From contig CAKSWU010000003.1 of the NCBI GenBank assembly GCA_934513205.1, positions 1 to 64,000 on the forward strand: a stretch of DNA of 64,000 nucleotides, given 5' to 3'. Made by a program: the position numbers and the translations under genes. How positions within the stretch are numbered: the stretch's first letter is position 1; the number at the start of each line of letters is the position of its first letter. Under the pieces are notes generated by a model, which did no database searches, was not told the DNA's origin, and worked only from the letters and a program-made list of their open reading frames with translations. Below are positions 1 to 6,706 of this stretch, piece by piece. Source of the stretch: an uncultured Faecalibacterium sp. (GTDB lineage Bacteria > Bacillota > Clostridia > Oscillospirales > Ruminococcaceae).

Positions 1-117
1 ATGGGCGAGCAGATGGGCGTTGGCGGCGATGACAGCTGGGGTGCCAATGTCCACCCGGAGTATATTCCTGATGTGACCAAGCCTGTGGAGTTCACCTTTA
101 CGTTCCGTGGCATCTGA
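1..117 (+). CDS. beta-galactosidase (GH2, LacZ type), C-terminal end only
   Basis: Only the last 38 residues are in the window; the reading frame runs in from the left edge and stops at 115-117, with a second TGA in frame at 118-120. The tail holds a GVGGDDSWGANVHPEY segment, which matches the extreme C-terminus of LacZ-type beta-galactosidases (GIGGDDSW in E. coli), part of the small-chain beta-sandwich domain. The enzyme hydrolyses terminal beta-galactosides in the cytoplasm. The ATG at position 1 is an internal methionine, not a start. Nothing else about the enzyme can be judged here. Confidence 0.8.
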   Translation: MGEQMGVGGDDSWGANVHPEYIPDVTKPVEFTFTFRGI

Positions 118-144
118 TGATTGCCCGCAAATGAGGTGTTCTCT

Positions 145-513
145 GTGAAAAAAGCGAAAGATCAGCCTGAATCTGAACCAGCCGAACTAGCATCCCTTGT
201 TGGAGAACGGATCAGAAAGATCCGCAAAGAAGAGGGGTTAAGCCTAGAGCTTTTTGCTTTACGTTGTGACATGAATGCCGCATACGTTGGGCATATTGAA
301 CGCGGCGTTCAGAATCCAACCTTGAACACGCTGGAACGTATCTGCAAGGGTCTGGACATCAGCGTAGAAGACCTTTTCATAGATAAAAGCGCAACGGTTG
401 ATATGAATACTGCTGCATTGCAGTATTTCTCTCAGATTACCTGTGATCTTTCCCCAGAACAATTTCATCGGCTGCTAAACATCATAAAAGAGATCGTAGC
501 CGTGATGAGATGA
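145..513 (+). CDS. XRE-family helix-turn-helix regulator
   Basis: A 122-residue protein with a Cro/CI-type HTH at about residues 19-75 (core ERIRKIRKEEGLSLELFA, then YVGHIERGVQNPTLNTLERI). The tail (about 80-122) is short and hydrophobic and may serve dimerisation. The frame opens at a TTG at 121, but GTG 145 is preferred because an AGGTG Shine-Dalgarno sits 7-11 bases upstream. XRE proteins of this size usually repress the control region of mobile elements, and this one lies at the left side of an island ending in a serine recombinase. Operator and target are unknown. The DNA is more AT-rich than the core genes to the right. Confidence 0.85.
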   Translation: MKKAKDQPESEPAELASLVGERIRKIRKEEGLSLELFALRCDMNAAYVGHIERGVQNPTLNTLERICKGLDISVEDLFIDKSATVDMNTAALQYFSQITCDLSPEQFHRLLNIIKEIVAVMR

Positions 514-526
514 CCCTCGTTATTAA

Positions 527-596
527 GACACCTTCGCGTTGAGATATGGACATCCCTGCATGAGATTCCTATCAAACGCGAGGGTGTCTTTTTTTG
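527..596 (+). terminator. rho-independent terminator after the XRE gene
   Basis: Arms GACACCTTCGCGTT (527-540) and AACGCGAGGGTGTC (575-588) pair with one mismatch and are followed by a run of T. The loop is unusually long at 34 bases. Confidence 0.8.
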
Positions 597-740
597 GTAT
601 CACAAAATCTCAATTCCTGACGCCACTATTTATAAGTAGTGCTTCACTCTATATAAGTAGCGTTGCTATGTCAAAATAGCCGTATTCCGCTTTTGTTTAG
701 AGCATTTCTTTGAATGGTTCTCCAAACTTTCTTTAACGTA
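597..740. other. AT-rich intergenic DNA with short repeats
   Basis: No gene seen. Two copies of TATAAGTAG (631-639, 652-660) lie 12 bases apart, the first inside a small inverted repeat CACTA/TAGTG. These could be operator sites for the neighbouring XRE protein; that is a guess from position only. Confidence 0.3.
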
Positions 741-769
741 TTGAAGTATACAAATTTTTAGGATATAAT
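741..769 (+). promoter_or_regulatory. sigma-A type promoter for the Com-like operon
   Basis: TTGAAG (741-746), a 17-base spacer and a perfect TATAAT (764-769), about 60 bases upstream of the first start codon of the Com-like operon. Confidence 0.75.
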
Positions 770-829
770 CAGCACATTCCCCAAAAGCTATGTAGAATTA
801 CACAAAAATTTGATAGGAGGCGTACACAC

Positions 830-1039
830 ATGAGTTGTTTCGGTTCAAGGTTTTTATTAGCAAAACCTGCAGGCTGCAAAGTCGCTGGTTGTGCTCATCC
901 GCACCCCTTTGCACAGGTTCATCGGCTGATGATAGAACCGGATTGGCTGATGAAAGAGCCTCCAGCGGGAAGTTTTCTACTGTCTCTCCCATCCAAGCTG
1001 CGGCATCGCCACCCATCCTCGTTGACGGAGGTCGGCTGA
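830..1039 (+). CDS. small hypothetical protein ahead of the Com-like gene
   Basis: A possible 69-residue protein with an AGGAGG (815-820) nine bases before ATG 830 and a stop just ahead of the Com-like start at 1041. I do not recognise it; it is Pro/His-rich with no clear domain. A second frame from ATG 835 to 1044, also about 69 codons, overlaps it and even overlaps the next start codon, so which frame is used is open. The strong promoter and Shine-Dalgarno argue that something here is translated; it may act as a leader coupling translation into the Com-like gene. Confidence 0.4.
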   Translation: MSCFGSRFLLAKPAGCKVAGCAHPHPFAQVHRLMIEPDWLMKEPPAGSFLLSLPSKLRHRHPSSLTEVG

Positions 1040-1040
1040 C

Positions 1041-1205
1041 ATGAAGGATCGACTGAAAGATCACCTCGAAGGCTGGCAGTTTTGCGAAAACTGTGGTATA
1101 AAGCTGTATCAAAAAATCAACGGCTGCAGCGGCATGATTCATCTGAAATGCCACCGCTGCAATACGCTCCTCCGCATTGATTTATCATTCCGAAGAAAGA
1201 AGTGA
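1041..1205 (+). CDS. Com-like zinc-finger protein
   Basis: A 54-residue basic protein. Two CxxC knuckles (CENC at 15-18, CHRC at 37-40) flank a short polar stretch and are followed by a hydrophobic strand and an RRKK tail. The layout is that of phage Mu Com, a zinc-binding protein that binds the mom mRNA leader and opens a stem-loop hiding its ribosome binding site. An alternative is the 'cysteine-rich KTR' family found in Tn916-like elements, whose knuckle spacing is a little longer. The gene starts two bases after the upstream stop. It lies about 270 bases before a hairpin that hides the Shine-Dalgarno of the next gene, which suits a Com-type role. The function is inferred. Confidence 0.6.
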   Translation: MKDRLKDHLEGWQFCENCGIKLYQKINGCSGMIHLKCHRCNTLLRIDLSFRRKK

Positions 1206-1305
1206 CCCCCTAAAACAATAAATCGGGTGCATTGCACCCTGAATATGGACTGTTCGCACCGAGCAACGGGCCGTCACCTCCGGGTGATGTATGAAACGTA
1301 GCACC

Positions 1306-1382
1306 AAATAGCCGGGCAACAGCTTGATTGAGTGATTTTCGCTTGAGAATCTCTCAGTCGGCTGTTGTCCGGCTATTTTTTA
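1306..1382 (+). terminator. terminator after the Com-like gene
   Basis: Arms around AAATAGCCGGGCAACAGC (1306-1323) and GCTGTTGTCCGGCTATTT (1361-1378) with one imperfection, ending in a T run. It separates the Com-like gene from the sigma-like gene. The DNA before it (1206-1305) holds a small GGGTGCATTGCACCC hairpin and no gene. Confidence 0.8.
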
Positions 1383-1395
1383 TAGCTTCAGGAAG

Positions 1396-1421
1396 CCTGC
1401 TCCCGAAAAGGAGCAGGTTTT
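1396..1421 (+). terminator. second short hairpin with T tail
   Basis: CCTGCTCC and GGAGCAGG pair around a six-base loop, followed by TTTTAT. It looks like a weak back-up terminator directly after the first one. Confidence 0.5.
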
Positions 1422-1472
1422 ATGTTTGCCCTCTTTTCATGGCTGCCCCAAGCGGCGAAATATCCGTAGCAT

Positions 1473-1514
1473 CTCCAAATTTTCGACTTTTCACGCTTTA
1501 TCGAAAATTTGGAG
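1473..1514 (+). promoter_or_regulatory. RBS-sequestering hairpin of the sigma-like gene
   Basis: CTCCAAATTTTCGA (1473-1486) and TCGAAAATTTGGAG (1501-1514) are perfect 14-base complements around a 14-base loop. The right arm contains most of the GGAGG Shine-Dalgarno (1511-1515) that serves ATG 1522. The folded mRNA should therefore block ribosome loading. Confidence 0.75.
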
Positions 1515-1521
1515 GTTACAC

Positions 1522-2010
1522 ATGAGTTTCAATAATGGCAATGAACGTCGCAAGCTGAACGCAAAGTGGGAGCATCTTCGTGTGCAGTACCGCGAAGCAG
1601 GAATGAGCGAAGAGGCAATTCAGGCTATGTACGAGTTTGATTTGGGTGTTCTCAATAGCGAACGCGCCTACATCACCAACACACTGACGGTTTCTGACAC
1701 CACCGATGATAGTGCAGCCACGGAAACCAGCGACTTCAAGCAGTATGAAAAAGCCATTACCGTAACGGATACCTACCACGAAACGAAAACGCGCTTTACA
1801 TGGGTAGGCGAAATTCAGAATGAGCGGTTACACGCGGGTTTGGAGAAACTCTCTGACGAAGAACTCCAGCTTGTTACGTTGTACTTCCATGAGAAGTACA
1901 GCACCGTAGAATTATCTAAAGTTTATGGCATTGCACAGCAGAATATTAGTAAGCGAATTTTGAAAATCACTAAATTTTTGAAGAACTTTGATTTTCAGGG
2001 TGTAGAATGA
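1522..2010 (+). CDS. sigma-70 region 4-like regulator of the island
   Basis: A 162-residue protein. The N-terminal two thirds are polar and unfamiliar. The C-terminus (about 109-160) has the sigma-region-4 pattern of LSDEELQLVTLYF followed by a helix-turn-helix (STVELSKVYGIAQQNISKRI), as in the sigma-like proteins of conjugative elements in Firmicutes. There is no region 2, so it is either a reduced sigma factor or a region-4-only activator. Start ATG 1522 is set by GGAGG six bases upstream; an upstream ATG at 1426 would run through two hairpins and has no ribosome binding site. It probably drives the genes that follow. Translation appears to be controlled by the hairpin overlapping its ribosome binding site. 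Confidence 0.7.
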   Translation: MSFNNGNERRKLNAKWEHLRVQYREAGMSEEAIQAMYEFDLGVLNSERAYITNTLTVSDTTDDSAATETSDFKQYEKAITVTDTYHETKTRFTWVGEIQNERLHAGLEKLSDEELQLVTLYFHEKYSTVELSKVYGIAQQNISKRILKITKFLKNFDFQGVE

Positions 2011-2029
2011 GCCTTCTCGATGGCTCGTA

Positions 2030-2326
2030 AGTGTAAGGGCAATTCACCAGATGGCGAAAGCCGCTGAACGAACTGTCTGCACTCATGTACTTTGAAAACT
2101 GAATAGTTCCGTCATCTGGTACTCCGATAATGATACTTCCGTAATTCGCGGCCCGGTCACAAAGCAGACGGGGTGGCTGAAATGCCAATGAAGCGGTACA
2201 AGTCCGCTGCCAGATGTTTATGCCCCACTCGCAGGGAGCCGAGGGCGAATATGCGAGACCTTAACTTATTAAATCAGGCGTGGCCGAATGCTGTTTTCGG
2301 TCTTCGTCCACGCCTGTTCTTTTTAC
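2030..2326 (+). ncRNA. long structured leader with terminator (candidate attenuator)
   Basis: About 350 bases without a convincing gene lie between the sigma-like gene and the next start. ACCAGATG (2046-2053) pairs with CATCTGGT (2113-2120), and a second CCAGATG (about 2211-2217) could compete for the same strand. Further hairpins are AGCGG/CCGCT near 2192-2209 and CTCGCA/TGCGAG near 2228-2256. The segment ends in a strong hairpin (AGGCGTGG 2276-2283, CCACGCCT 2308-2315) with a T run, a rho-independent terminator. Competing stems plus a terminal terminator are typical of attenuators. No known RNA family was recognised. Confidence 0.45.
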
Positions 2327-2368
2327 TTATTCCATATATCCACATTTTCGTCCTACATAGGAGGTTTT

Positions 2369-2596
2369 ATGAACGAGAACGACCGTACCACCTTAGAGCA
2401 AGCGATCTACGAGGAAATGGAACTGACCCCGGAGATGATCCGGTCCATCCGCACGCTCTGCGGTGTCTGCCTTTGTAGTTTTGTAGAATCCAAGGCGTTC
2501 AAAATCGCCATTGTTCCCAGCGCAGACCGGAGCATGGACACTTGCACTGTCTGCCAGACCCGGCGCGGTCATGACTACGTTGTGATGAACCGCTGA
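2369..2596 (+). CDS. small CxxC zinc-finger-like protein
   Basis: A 75-residue protein starting at ATG 2369, chosen because AGGAGG lies five bases upstream; a longer in-frame ATG at 2288 is inside the terminator. The N-terminal half is acidic and helical. The C-terminal half has CGVCLC and CTVC followed by QTRRGHDYVV, suggesting a metal-binding knuckle. I do not recognise the family. It is the first gene behind the structured leader and precedes the MazF-like gene by about 70 bases, so the two may be co-transcribed. Whether it neutralises the toxin is untested, and it does not look like a usual MazE. Confidence 0.6.
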   Translation: MNENDRTTLEQAIYEEMELTPEMIRSIRTLCGVCLCSFVESKAFKIAIVPSADRSMDTCTVCQTRRGHDYVVMNR

Positions 2597-2602
2597 ACAA
2601 AC

Positions 2603-2639
2603 ACACCGCCCACTGCCAAGGAGGTGCAGCGGGCGGTGT
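2603..2639 (+). promoter_or_regulatory. hairpin upstream of the MazF-like gene
   Basis: ACACCGCCC and GGGCGGTGT pair perfectly (9 bp), with an AAGGAGGTGC sequence inside the loop and no T run after it. It is therefore more likely a regulatory or processing stem than a terminator. It sits 26 bases before the toxin start codon. Confidence 0.45.
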
Positions 2640-2664
2640 ACATATTGCAAAAGGAGGGCAGCTA

Positions 2665-3339
2665 TTGATTCAAAACTGGAAATTCCAGCGTGGAGACATT
2701 TTCTTCACCCGTTTCGACAACGCCATCGGTTCAGAGCAAAGCGGGAATCGTCCGGCAGTCGTTCTCCAGAACGATGTGGGAAATTTTTACTCGCCCACGC
2801 TGATCGTGGCCACATTGACAAGCAAGGCGGCAAAAAAGTATACCCAGCCGACCCACTGCCTGCTGGTGAACGAGTTTCTCTCCGTTCCGTCCATCGTTCA
2901 GGCAGAGCAGATCTTTACCGTAGACAAGAGCAGGGTGCTGAAATTCCTCGGACACCTCACCCCGGAAGAAATGAGCCGGGTGGATGATGCTGTCCGTGCC
3001 AGTCTCGCCCTGAACCCAATGGGGAACATTCAGCGGCTTCCACCTATCATCCGCTCTACGGCGGCTTACGCGCCGCCTGAGGTAGTTGACGGCAAGCCAC
3101 CCATCTATCCCTACACACCCATCAAATCGTCCTTTGAGGACGCTGGAAGCGTTGAGGACATGATGCTGTACACCGAACTGGAAGCTGCGGTACACGCAAT
3201 GATCCAGCGGCTGGAATACAGCTTCACATTTAACCCCAGCCTGCTCACCATCCCGAAGCGTAAGCAGCAGGTTGCTGAAATCCTGAAAGAAGCCGAAACG
3301 TACATCTGGAGGATCAAGGAGGAAATGCGATGCGCCTGA
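2665..3339 (+). CDS. MazF/PemK-family endoribonuclease with C-terminal extension
   Basis: A 224-residue protein. Residues about 6-117 are a MazF/PemK toxin fold: RGDIFFTRF, GSEQSGNRPAVVLQNDVGN, SPTLIVATLTS and PSIVQAEQIFTVDKSRV, closing with EEMSRVDDAVRASLAL. The catalytic Arg (in NRPAVV) and the Thr-Ser pair (in TLTS) are present, so it should be active as an mRNA-cleaving RNase. About 100 further residues, Pro-rich then helical, have no counterpart in plain MazF. The start is TTG 2665, with AGGAGG seven bases upstream. No MazE-like gene lies upstream. The 3' end overlaps the ParB-like gene by ten bases, implying coupled translation. It may act in element maintenance or defence. Confidence 0.8.
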   Translation: MIQNWKFQRGDIFFTRFDNAIGSEQSGNRPAVVLQNDVGNFYSPTLIVATLTSKAAKKYTQPTHCLLVNEFLSVPSIVQAEQIFTVDKSRVLKFLGHLTPEEMSRVDDAVRASLALNPMGNIQRLPPIIRSTAAYAPPEVVDGKPPIYPYTPIKSSFEDAGSVEDMMLYTELEAAVHAMIQRLEYSFTFNPSLLTIPKRKQQVAEILKEAETYIWRIKEEMRCA

Positions 3340-4142
3340 AAGACAACACCAATCCCTTCATCCATGTCAACCCGCCGTACCAGCTCATGGTCATCCACAG
3401 CAGCAAGCTGGTCTACCCCCGCGAACTGTATCAGCGCGGTGTGGAGCGCAAGCGTGTGGAACTGATTGCCGCCCACTTCAACGAATATGTGGCAAACGAG
3501 CCGAAGGTCAGTTTCCGTAACGGTCAGTTCATCGTAACGGATGGGCAGCACACCATCGAGGGGCGCATCCTCCGCAACGGCGGCAAGGATCTGCCGATCC
3601 TCTGCAAGGTGTACACGGGCATGACCGTGGAGCAGGAAGCCCTGCTCTTTGCCGAGCAGAACGGCTTCTCTGCGCCGCTGACGGCAGGCATCAAGCTCCG
3701 TGCCAAGGTGGTGGGCGGCGATGCCATTTCCAAGGCGTTTCTCGCAGCCACCAACCGGGTGGGGTTGAGTCTCAATTATGACAGCCAGCAGCTGACCGAT
3801 TACCGCATCGGCTGCGTTGGTACGGCTTTCCGGCTCTACAAGCAGATGGGCGAACCGCTCTACTGTGAAACGATGCGGCTGATCGTGGCAGCATGGGAGG
3901 GCAAGCCCGATTCGTTCCGGGCATCTGTTCTGAAAGGCATGATGCACTTTGTGGAGCTGTACCACGGCGAGTTCAGTGAAGAACGGCTGCTCCGTGCGCT
4001 GCGCAGCATCCACCCGGTCGATATTTACCGCATCGGGCAGGACGACCCCGCAAAGCTGCGCGGATGGAAAAAATACGTTTTCCCCATCTACACCGCCTAC
4101 AACGGCAAGTGCAGAAAAGACGCACTGCCGATGAAATTCTGA
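3330..4142 (+). CDS. ParB/Srx-like protein (DGQHT motif)
   Basis: A 270-residue protein with an N-terminal ParB/Srx-like fold; the diagnostic segment is VTDGQHTIEGRIL at about residues 69-81, comparable to DGxHR in ParB and DGQHR in DndB-like proteins. The preceding VERKRVELIAAHFN and following ILCKVYTGMTVEQEALLFAEQN fit the same domain, in which the DG-H motif sits by a nucleotide or metal site. It resembles proteins annotated as DUF6551; that name is from memory. A DNA-binding C-terminus is not obvious. Its ATG lies inside the end of the MazF-like gene, so the pair is one unit. Its role (toxin partner, partition, DNA marking) is unknown. Confidence 0.65.
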   Translation: MRLKDNTNPFIHVNPPYQLMVIHSSKLVYPRELYQRGVERKRVELIAAHFNEYVANEPKVSFRNGQFIVTDGQHTIEGRILRNGGKDLPILCKVYTGMTVEQEALLFAEQNGFSAPLTAGIKLRAKVVGGDAISKAFLAATNRVGLSLNYDSQQLTDYRIGCVGTAFRLYKQMGEPLYCETMRLIVAAWEGKPDSFRASVLKGMMHFVELYHGEFSEERLLRALRSIHPVDIYRIGQDDPAKLRGWKKYVFPIYTAYNGKCRKDALPMKF

Positions 4143-4168
4143 TATTCACAGGCATTCCTCCCATATAC

Positions 4169-4205
4169 ACAAGGGGCATCCGCAAACCGCAGATGCCCCT
4201 TGTTA
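4169..4205 (+). terminator. terminator after the MazF/ParB-like pair
   Basis: Perfect 12-bp arms ACAAGGGGCATC (4169-4180) and GATGCCCCTTGT (4192-4203). The following T content is weak, so termination may be partial. Confidence 0.65.
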
Positions 4206-4257
4206 CATATTAAGACCCTATTATTTAATTATTAAAACACACAGGAAGGGTGATTGA

Positions 4258-4443
4258 ATGGTCGATAAATTTTCTCAGGTCGCATCCAACATCCCTGCGG
4301 CTAATGCTGACACCAACAAACAGTATTTGGTAATCAACGGCTATCCCGTTGTTTTCAGCTTCTCCAACGAGCCGAACCCGGAAGCATTTGAACGTATCCG
4401 GGATATTCTGCTTGCCACAAGCTACACAAAGAAAGCGGGTTGA
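4258..4443 (+). CDS. TnpW-like small protein ahead of the recombinase
   Basis: A 61-residue protein with a polar N-terminus, then a compact strand-helix segment QYLVINGYPVVFSFSNEP and PEAFERIRDILL. Size, layout and position just before a large serine recombinase match the TnpW-like proteins of Tn4451-type elements, whose function is not established. The start is supported by a purine-rich AGGAAGGG. The match is by pattern and context only; a generic hypothetical protein is the alternative. Confidence 0.45.
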   Translation: MVDKFSQVASNIPAANADTNKQYLVINGYPVVFSFSNEPNPEAFERIRDILLATSYTKKAG

Positions 4444-4582
4444 CATCGTGGACGAAAACCTAAGCACTCGTTATACTGAGGATGGTTGTGGTGTTTTGGT
4501 CAGACAAAGAACCACGACTACCCGTTCTTTGACAACCGAATAGTACCCATTCTCACTTCTATTATAAAGTGAGGAATCGAAA

Positions 4583-6196
4583 ATGAATGAAATGAACAAT
4601 CGCGTCTGCTGCCTGTACCGTGTGTCTACCGACAAACAGGTGGATTTCAACTCGAACCATGAAGCAGACCTTCCTATGCAGCGCAAGGCGTGTCACAAAT
4701 TTGCCGAAGCGAAGGGCTGGGTCATCGTCCATGAAGAACAGGAAGAGGGCGTGTCTGGCCACAAAGTCCGTGCAGAAGCCCGTGACAAGCTGCAAATCAT
4801 CAAGGATTATGCCCGAAAAGGCAAGTTTGACATTCTGCTGGTGTTCATGTTCGACCGTATCGGACGCATCGCAGATGAAACGCCATTTGTCGTAGAATGG
4901 TTTGTACGAAACGGCATCCGGGTATGGAGTACCCAAGAGGGTGAGCAGCGATTCGACAACCACACTGACAAATTGCTGAACTATATCCGCTTCTGGCAGG
5001 CAGACGGCGAAAGCGAAAAAACTTCTGTCCGTACCCGTACCAGCCTGCGGCAGCTTGTGGAAGAAGGACACTTCAAGGGCGGCAGTGCGCCGTATGGTTA
5101 TGACCTTGTGAAAAGTGGCCGCATCAACAAGCGCAAGCACGAACTGTATGAACTGCACGTCAACGAGCGTGAAGCTGCCGTAGTTCGGATTATTTTCGAC
5201 AAGTATGTGCATGAAGGCTATGGACCGCAGCATATCGCAACTTATCTGAATGATAACGGCTACCGCGCAAGGTCTGGGAAATGCTGGCATCCGGCAAGTA
5301 TCCGTGGAATGGTTCGGAACCTGACCTATACAGGCGTTCTCCGCTGTGGGGATGCCCATTCGGAATTGCTGCAAGAGTTGCAGATCATCCCGGAGCAGCA
5401 GTTTGAAGCTGCCCAGCGTATCCGTGAAAATCGTTCTAACCGTGCAGCACAAGAATCCGAATATCGCGTTCCGCTGAACATCCACGGACAATCTCTGCTT
5501 TCAGGCAATGCTTATTGTGGACATTGCGGTGCAAAGCTGACCTTGACTTCCAGCCGGAAGTGGCGCAAACTCTCCGATGGAACACTGGACGATACGCTCC
5601 GTGTCCGTTATACCTGTTACGGAAAACTCCGTAAGCAGACCGGCTGCACCGGGCAGACGGGTTACACGGTACATATTTTGGATGAGATCATTGATAAGTC
5701 AGTCCGTCAGATCTTTTCCAAAATGAGAGGCATCCCGAAAGAGCAGATCATTACAAGGCGTTACGAGCGGGAAGTTGTCGAACGCAAGAATCATCTGCAA
5801 ACTATTCAGGTAGAGCGGGATAAAGCCCAAAAAGACTTGATTTCCCTGAAAGCCGAGATTCTTGCCTGTATCAAAGGTGAGAGCGTCCTTCCCAAAGAAA
5901 CCCTTGCCGAAATGATTACAGCGCAGGAGAAAAAACTTCGGGAATTGGATGCTCTTTATGAATCTTCCTACGCAGAAACGGAAAAAACTGCCGAACTGAT
6001 GGACAACGTATCAAAACTGTACGAAGAACTGATTTCTTTTTCTGATCTCTACGACAGTGCCAGTTTTGAAGCAAAGAAAATGATCGTCAATCAGCTTATC
6101 CGCAGGGTAGATGTTTATCGTGGGTATCAGCTCAACATTACCTTCAACTTCGACCTTACGCCGTATATTGAAGGGGATGATGCGGCAGCCTGCTGA
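4583..6196 (+). CDS. large serine recombinase
   Basis: A 537-residue site-specific recombinase of the TnpX/phiC31 class, which excises and integrates mobile elements through a 5'-phosphoserine intermediate. The resolvase domain is at about 6-155: CCLYRVSTDKQ with nucleophile Ser15, EGVSGHKVRAEARDKLQ, and LLVFMFDRIGRIADE. The 'recombinase' domain follows (about 175-290, GGSAPYGYDL to NLTYTGVLRC), then a zinc ribbon starting CGHCGAKLTL near 313 and ending with cysteines at CTGQTGYTV. A coiled coil (about 400-500) comes last, as is usual in this family. The start is ATG 4583, behind GAGG. It lies at the right end of the island, 175 bases from tRNA-Ala. No relaxase or secretion gene is in the window, so the island is either small or cut off on the left. 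Confidence 0.95.
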   Translation: MNEMNNRVCCLYRVSTDKQVDFNSNHEADLPMQRKACHKFAEAKGWVIVHEEQEEGVSGHKVRAEARDKLQIIKDYARKGKFDILLVFMFDRIGRIADETPFVVEWFVRNGIRVWSTQEGEQRFDNHTDKLLNYIRFWQADGESEKTSVRTRTSLRQLVEEGHFKGGSAPYGYDLVKSGRINKRKHELYELHVNEREAAVVRIIFDKYVHEGYGPQHIATYLNDNGYRARSGKCWHPASIRGMVRNLTYTGVLRCGDAHSELLQELQIIPEQQFEAAQRIRENRSNRAAQESEYRVPLNIHGQSLLSGNAYCGHCGAKLTLTSSRKWRKLSDGTLDDTLRVRYTCYGKLRKQTGCTGQTGYTVHILDEIIDKSVRQIFSKMRGIPKEQIITRRYEREVVERKNHLQTIQVERDKAQKDLISLKAEILACIKGESVLPKETLAEMITAQEKKLRELDALYESSYAETEKTAELMDNVSKLYEELISFSDLYDSASFEAKKMIVNQLIRRVDVYRGYQLNITFNFDLTPYIEGDDAAAC

Positions 6197-6245
6197 AAAA
6201 CCGGGCGGCAAACATTCCTTTTTGAAAACGGTGTAAAGTCCAAAG

Positions 6246-6313
6246 TTGGGGGTTGTATAGGAACCGCCTGCAAAAGCCTGAAAACGGTGCAGGCGAAGCA
6301 ATGCAGCCCCCAA
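6246..6313. repeat. large inverted repeat at the right end of the island
   Basis: TTGGGGGTTGTAT (6246-6258) pairs with ATGCAGCCCCCAA (6301-6313) using two G-U pairs as RNA, and a nested CGCCTGC/GCAGGCG stem (6265-6271, 6289-6295) lies inside. It follows the recombinase stop by 50 bases. It may terminate the recombinase transcript or mark the island border or attachment site; the sequence alone does not decide. Confidence 0.55.
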
Positions 6314-6325
6314 AAATCGGCTTCA

Positions 6326-6367
6326 GCAAAAAGAAAAGCACCATACTTCCTACGAAGTACAGTGCTT
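6326..6367 (-). terminator. terminator of tRNA-Ala (bidirectional)
   Basis: On the minus strand GCACTGTACTTC, a four-base loop and GAAGTATGGTGC (two G-U pairs) are followed by TTTTCTTTTT. The plus strand also ends in T residues, so it can stop transcripts from the island. Confidence 0.8.
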
Positions 6368-6370
6368 TTT

Positions 6371-6446
<76 letters not shown>

Positions 6447-6540
6447 ATAAATTCCAGAAGCAAGCCTCTGGAATGGAAAATCTTTAGCGGGAACTTAATC
6501 GTCATCAACCATCGCTGTGGGGGTGTGTTTCTGGGTGCAT

Positions 6541-6566
6541 CGCGCTCCCAGCTGAGCTAATCCCCC
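6541..6566 (-). pseudogene. truncated tRNA-Ala 5' fragment
   Basis: The first 22 bases of tRNA-Ala(GGC) are repeated exactly here (minus strand, plus-strand 6545-6566). With a two-base gap the match extends through GCGC to 6541, and then similarity stops: no anticodon stem, T arm or 3' half follows. It lies directly behind the promoter at 6600-6628, in the same orientation as the intact tRNA. It is probably the left-over of a recombination or partial duplication in the tRNA gene. Confidence 0.8.
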
Positions 6567-6599
6567 AGATGTTCGGCCTTGTGCCTGACGACAGGAGTT

Positions 6600-6628
6600 A
6601 TTATACCAGCGATTTCCCGGATTGTCAA
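6600..6628 (-). promoter_or_regulatory. full-consensus promoter for the tRNA-Ala region
   Basis: On the minus strand TTGACA (6628-6623), exactly 17 bases, then TATAAT (6605-6600): a perfect sigma-A consensus. The broken tRNA start begins 33 bases downstream of the -10 box, and the intact tRNA 120 bases after that. Confidence 0.9.
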
Positions 6629-6644
6629 CTGTTTTTCTGGATTT

Positions 6645-6688
6645 TTTTACAAAAAATTCCCGCCGGGGAACTTCATCTCCGGTGGGAA
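6645..6688 (-). terminator. terminator after thiT
   Basis: On the minus strand TTCCCACCGG and CCGGCGGGAA form a stem with one mismatch, followed by TTTTTT. Confidence 0.8.
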
Positions 6689-6706
6689 AAATCACTGTGA
6701 AAAAAC

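Noticed and set aside
1426..1521. Upstream extension of the sigma-like protein from ATG 1426
   Set aside because: It would run through the RBS hairpin and lacks a Shine-Dalgarno; ATG 1522 has a good one.
2192..2260. Resemblance to a group II intron end (GAGCCG and GCGAG words)
   Set aside because: The 34-base domain V hairpin is not formed and there is no intron-encoded reverse transcriptase nearby.
4448..4543. A 31-codon frame (GTG start) ending TRSLTTE between the TnpW-like gene and the recombinase
   Set aside because: Could be a leader peptide, but the ribosome binding site is weak and no attenuator structure follows; not supported enough to list as a gene.
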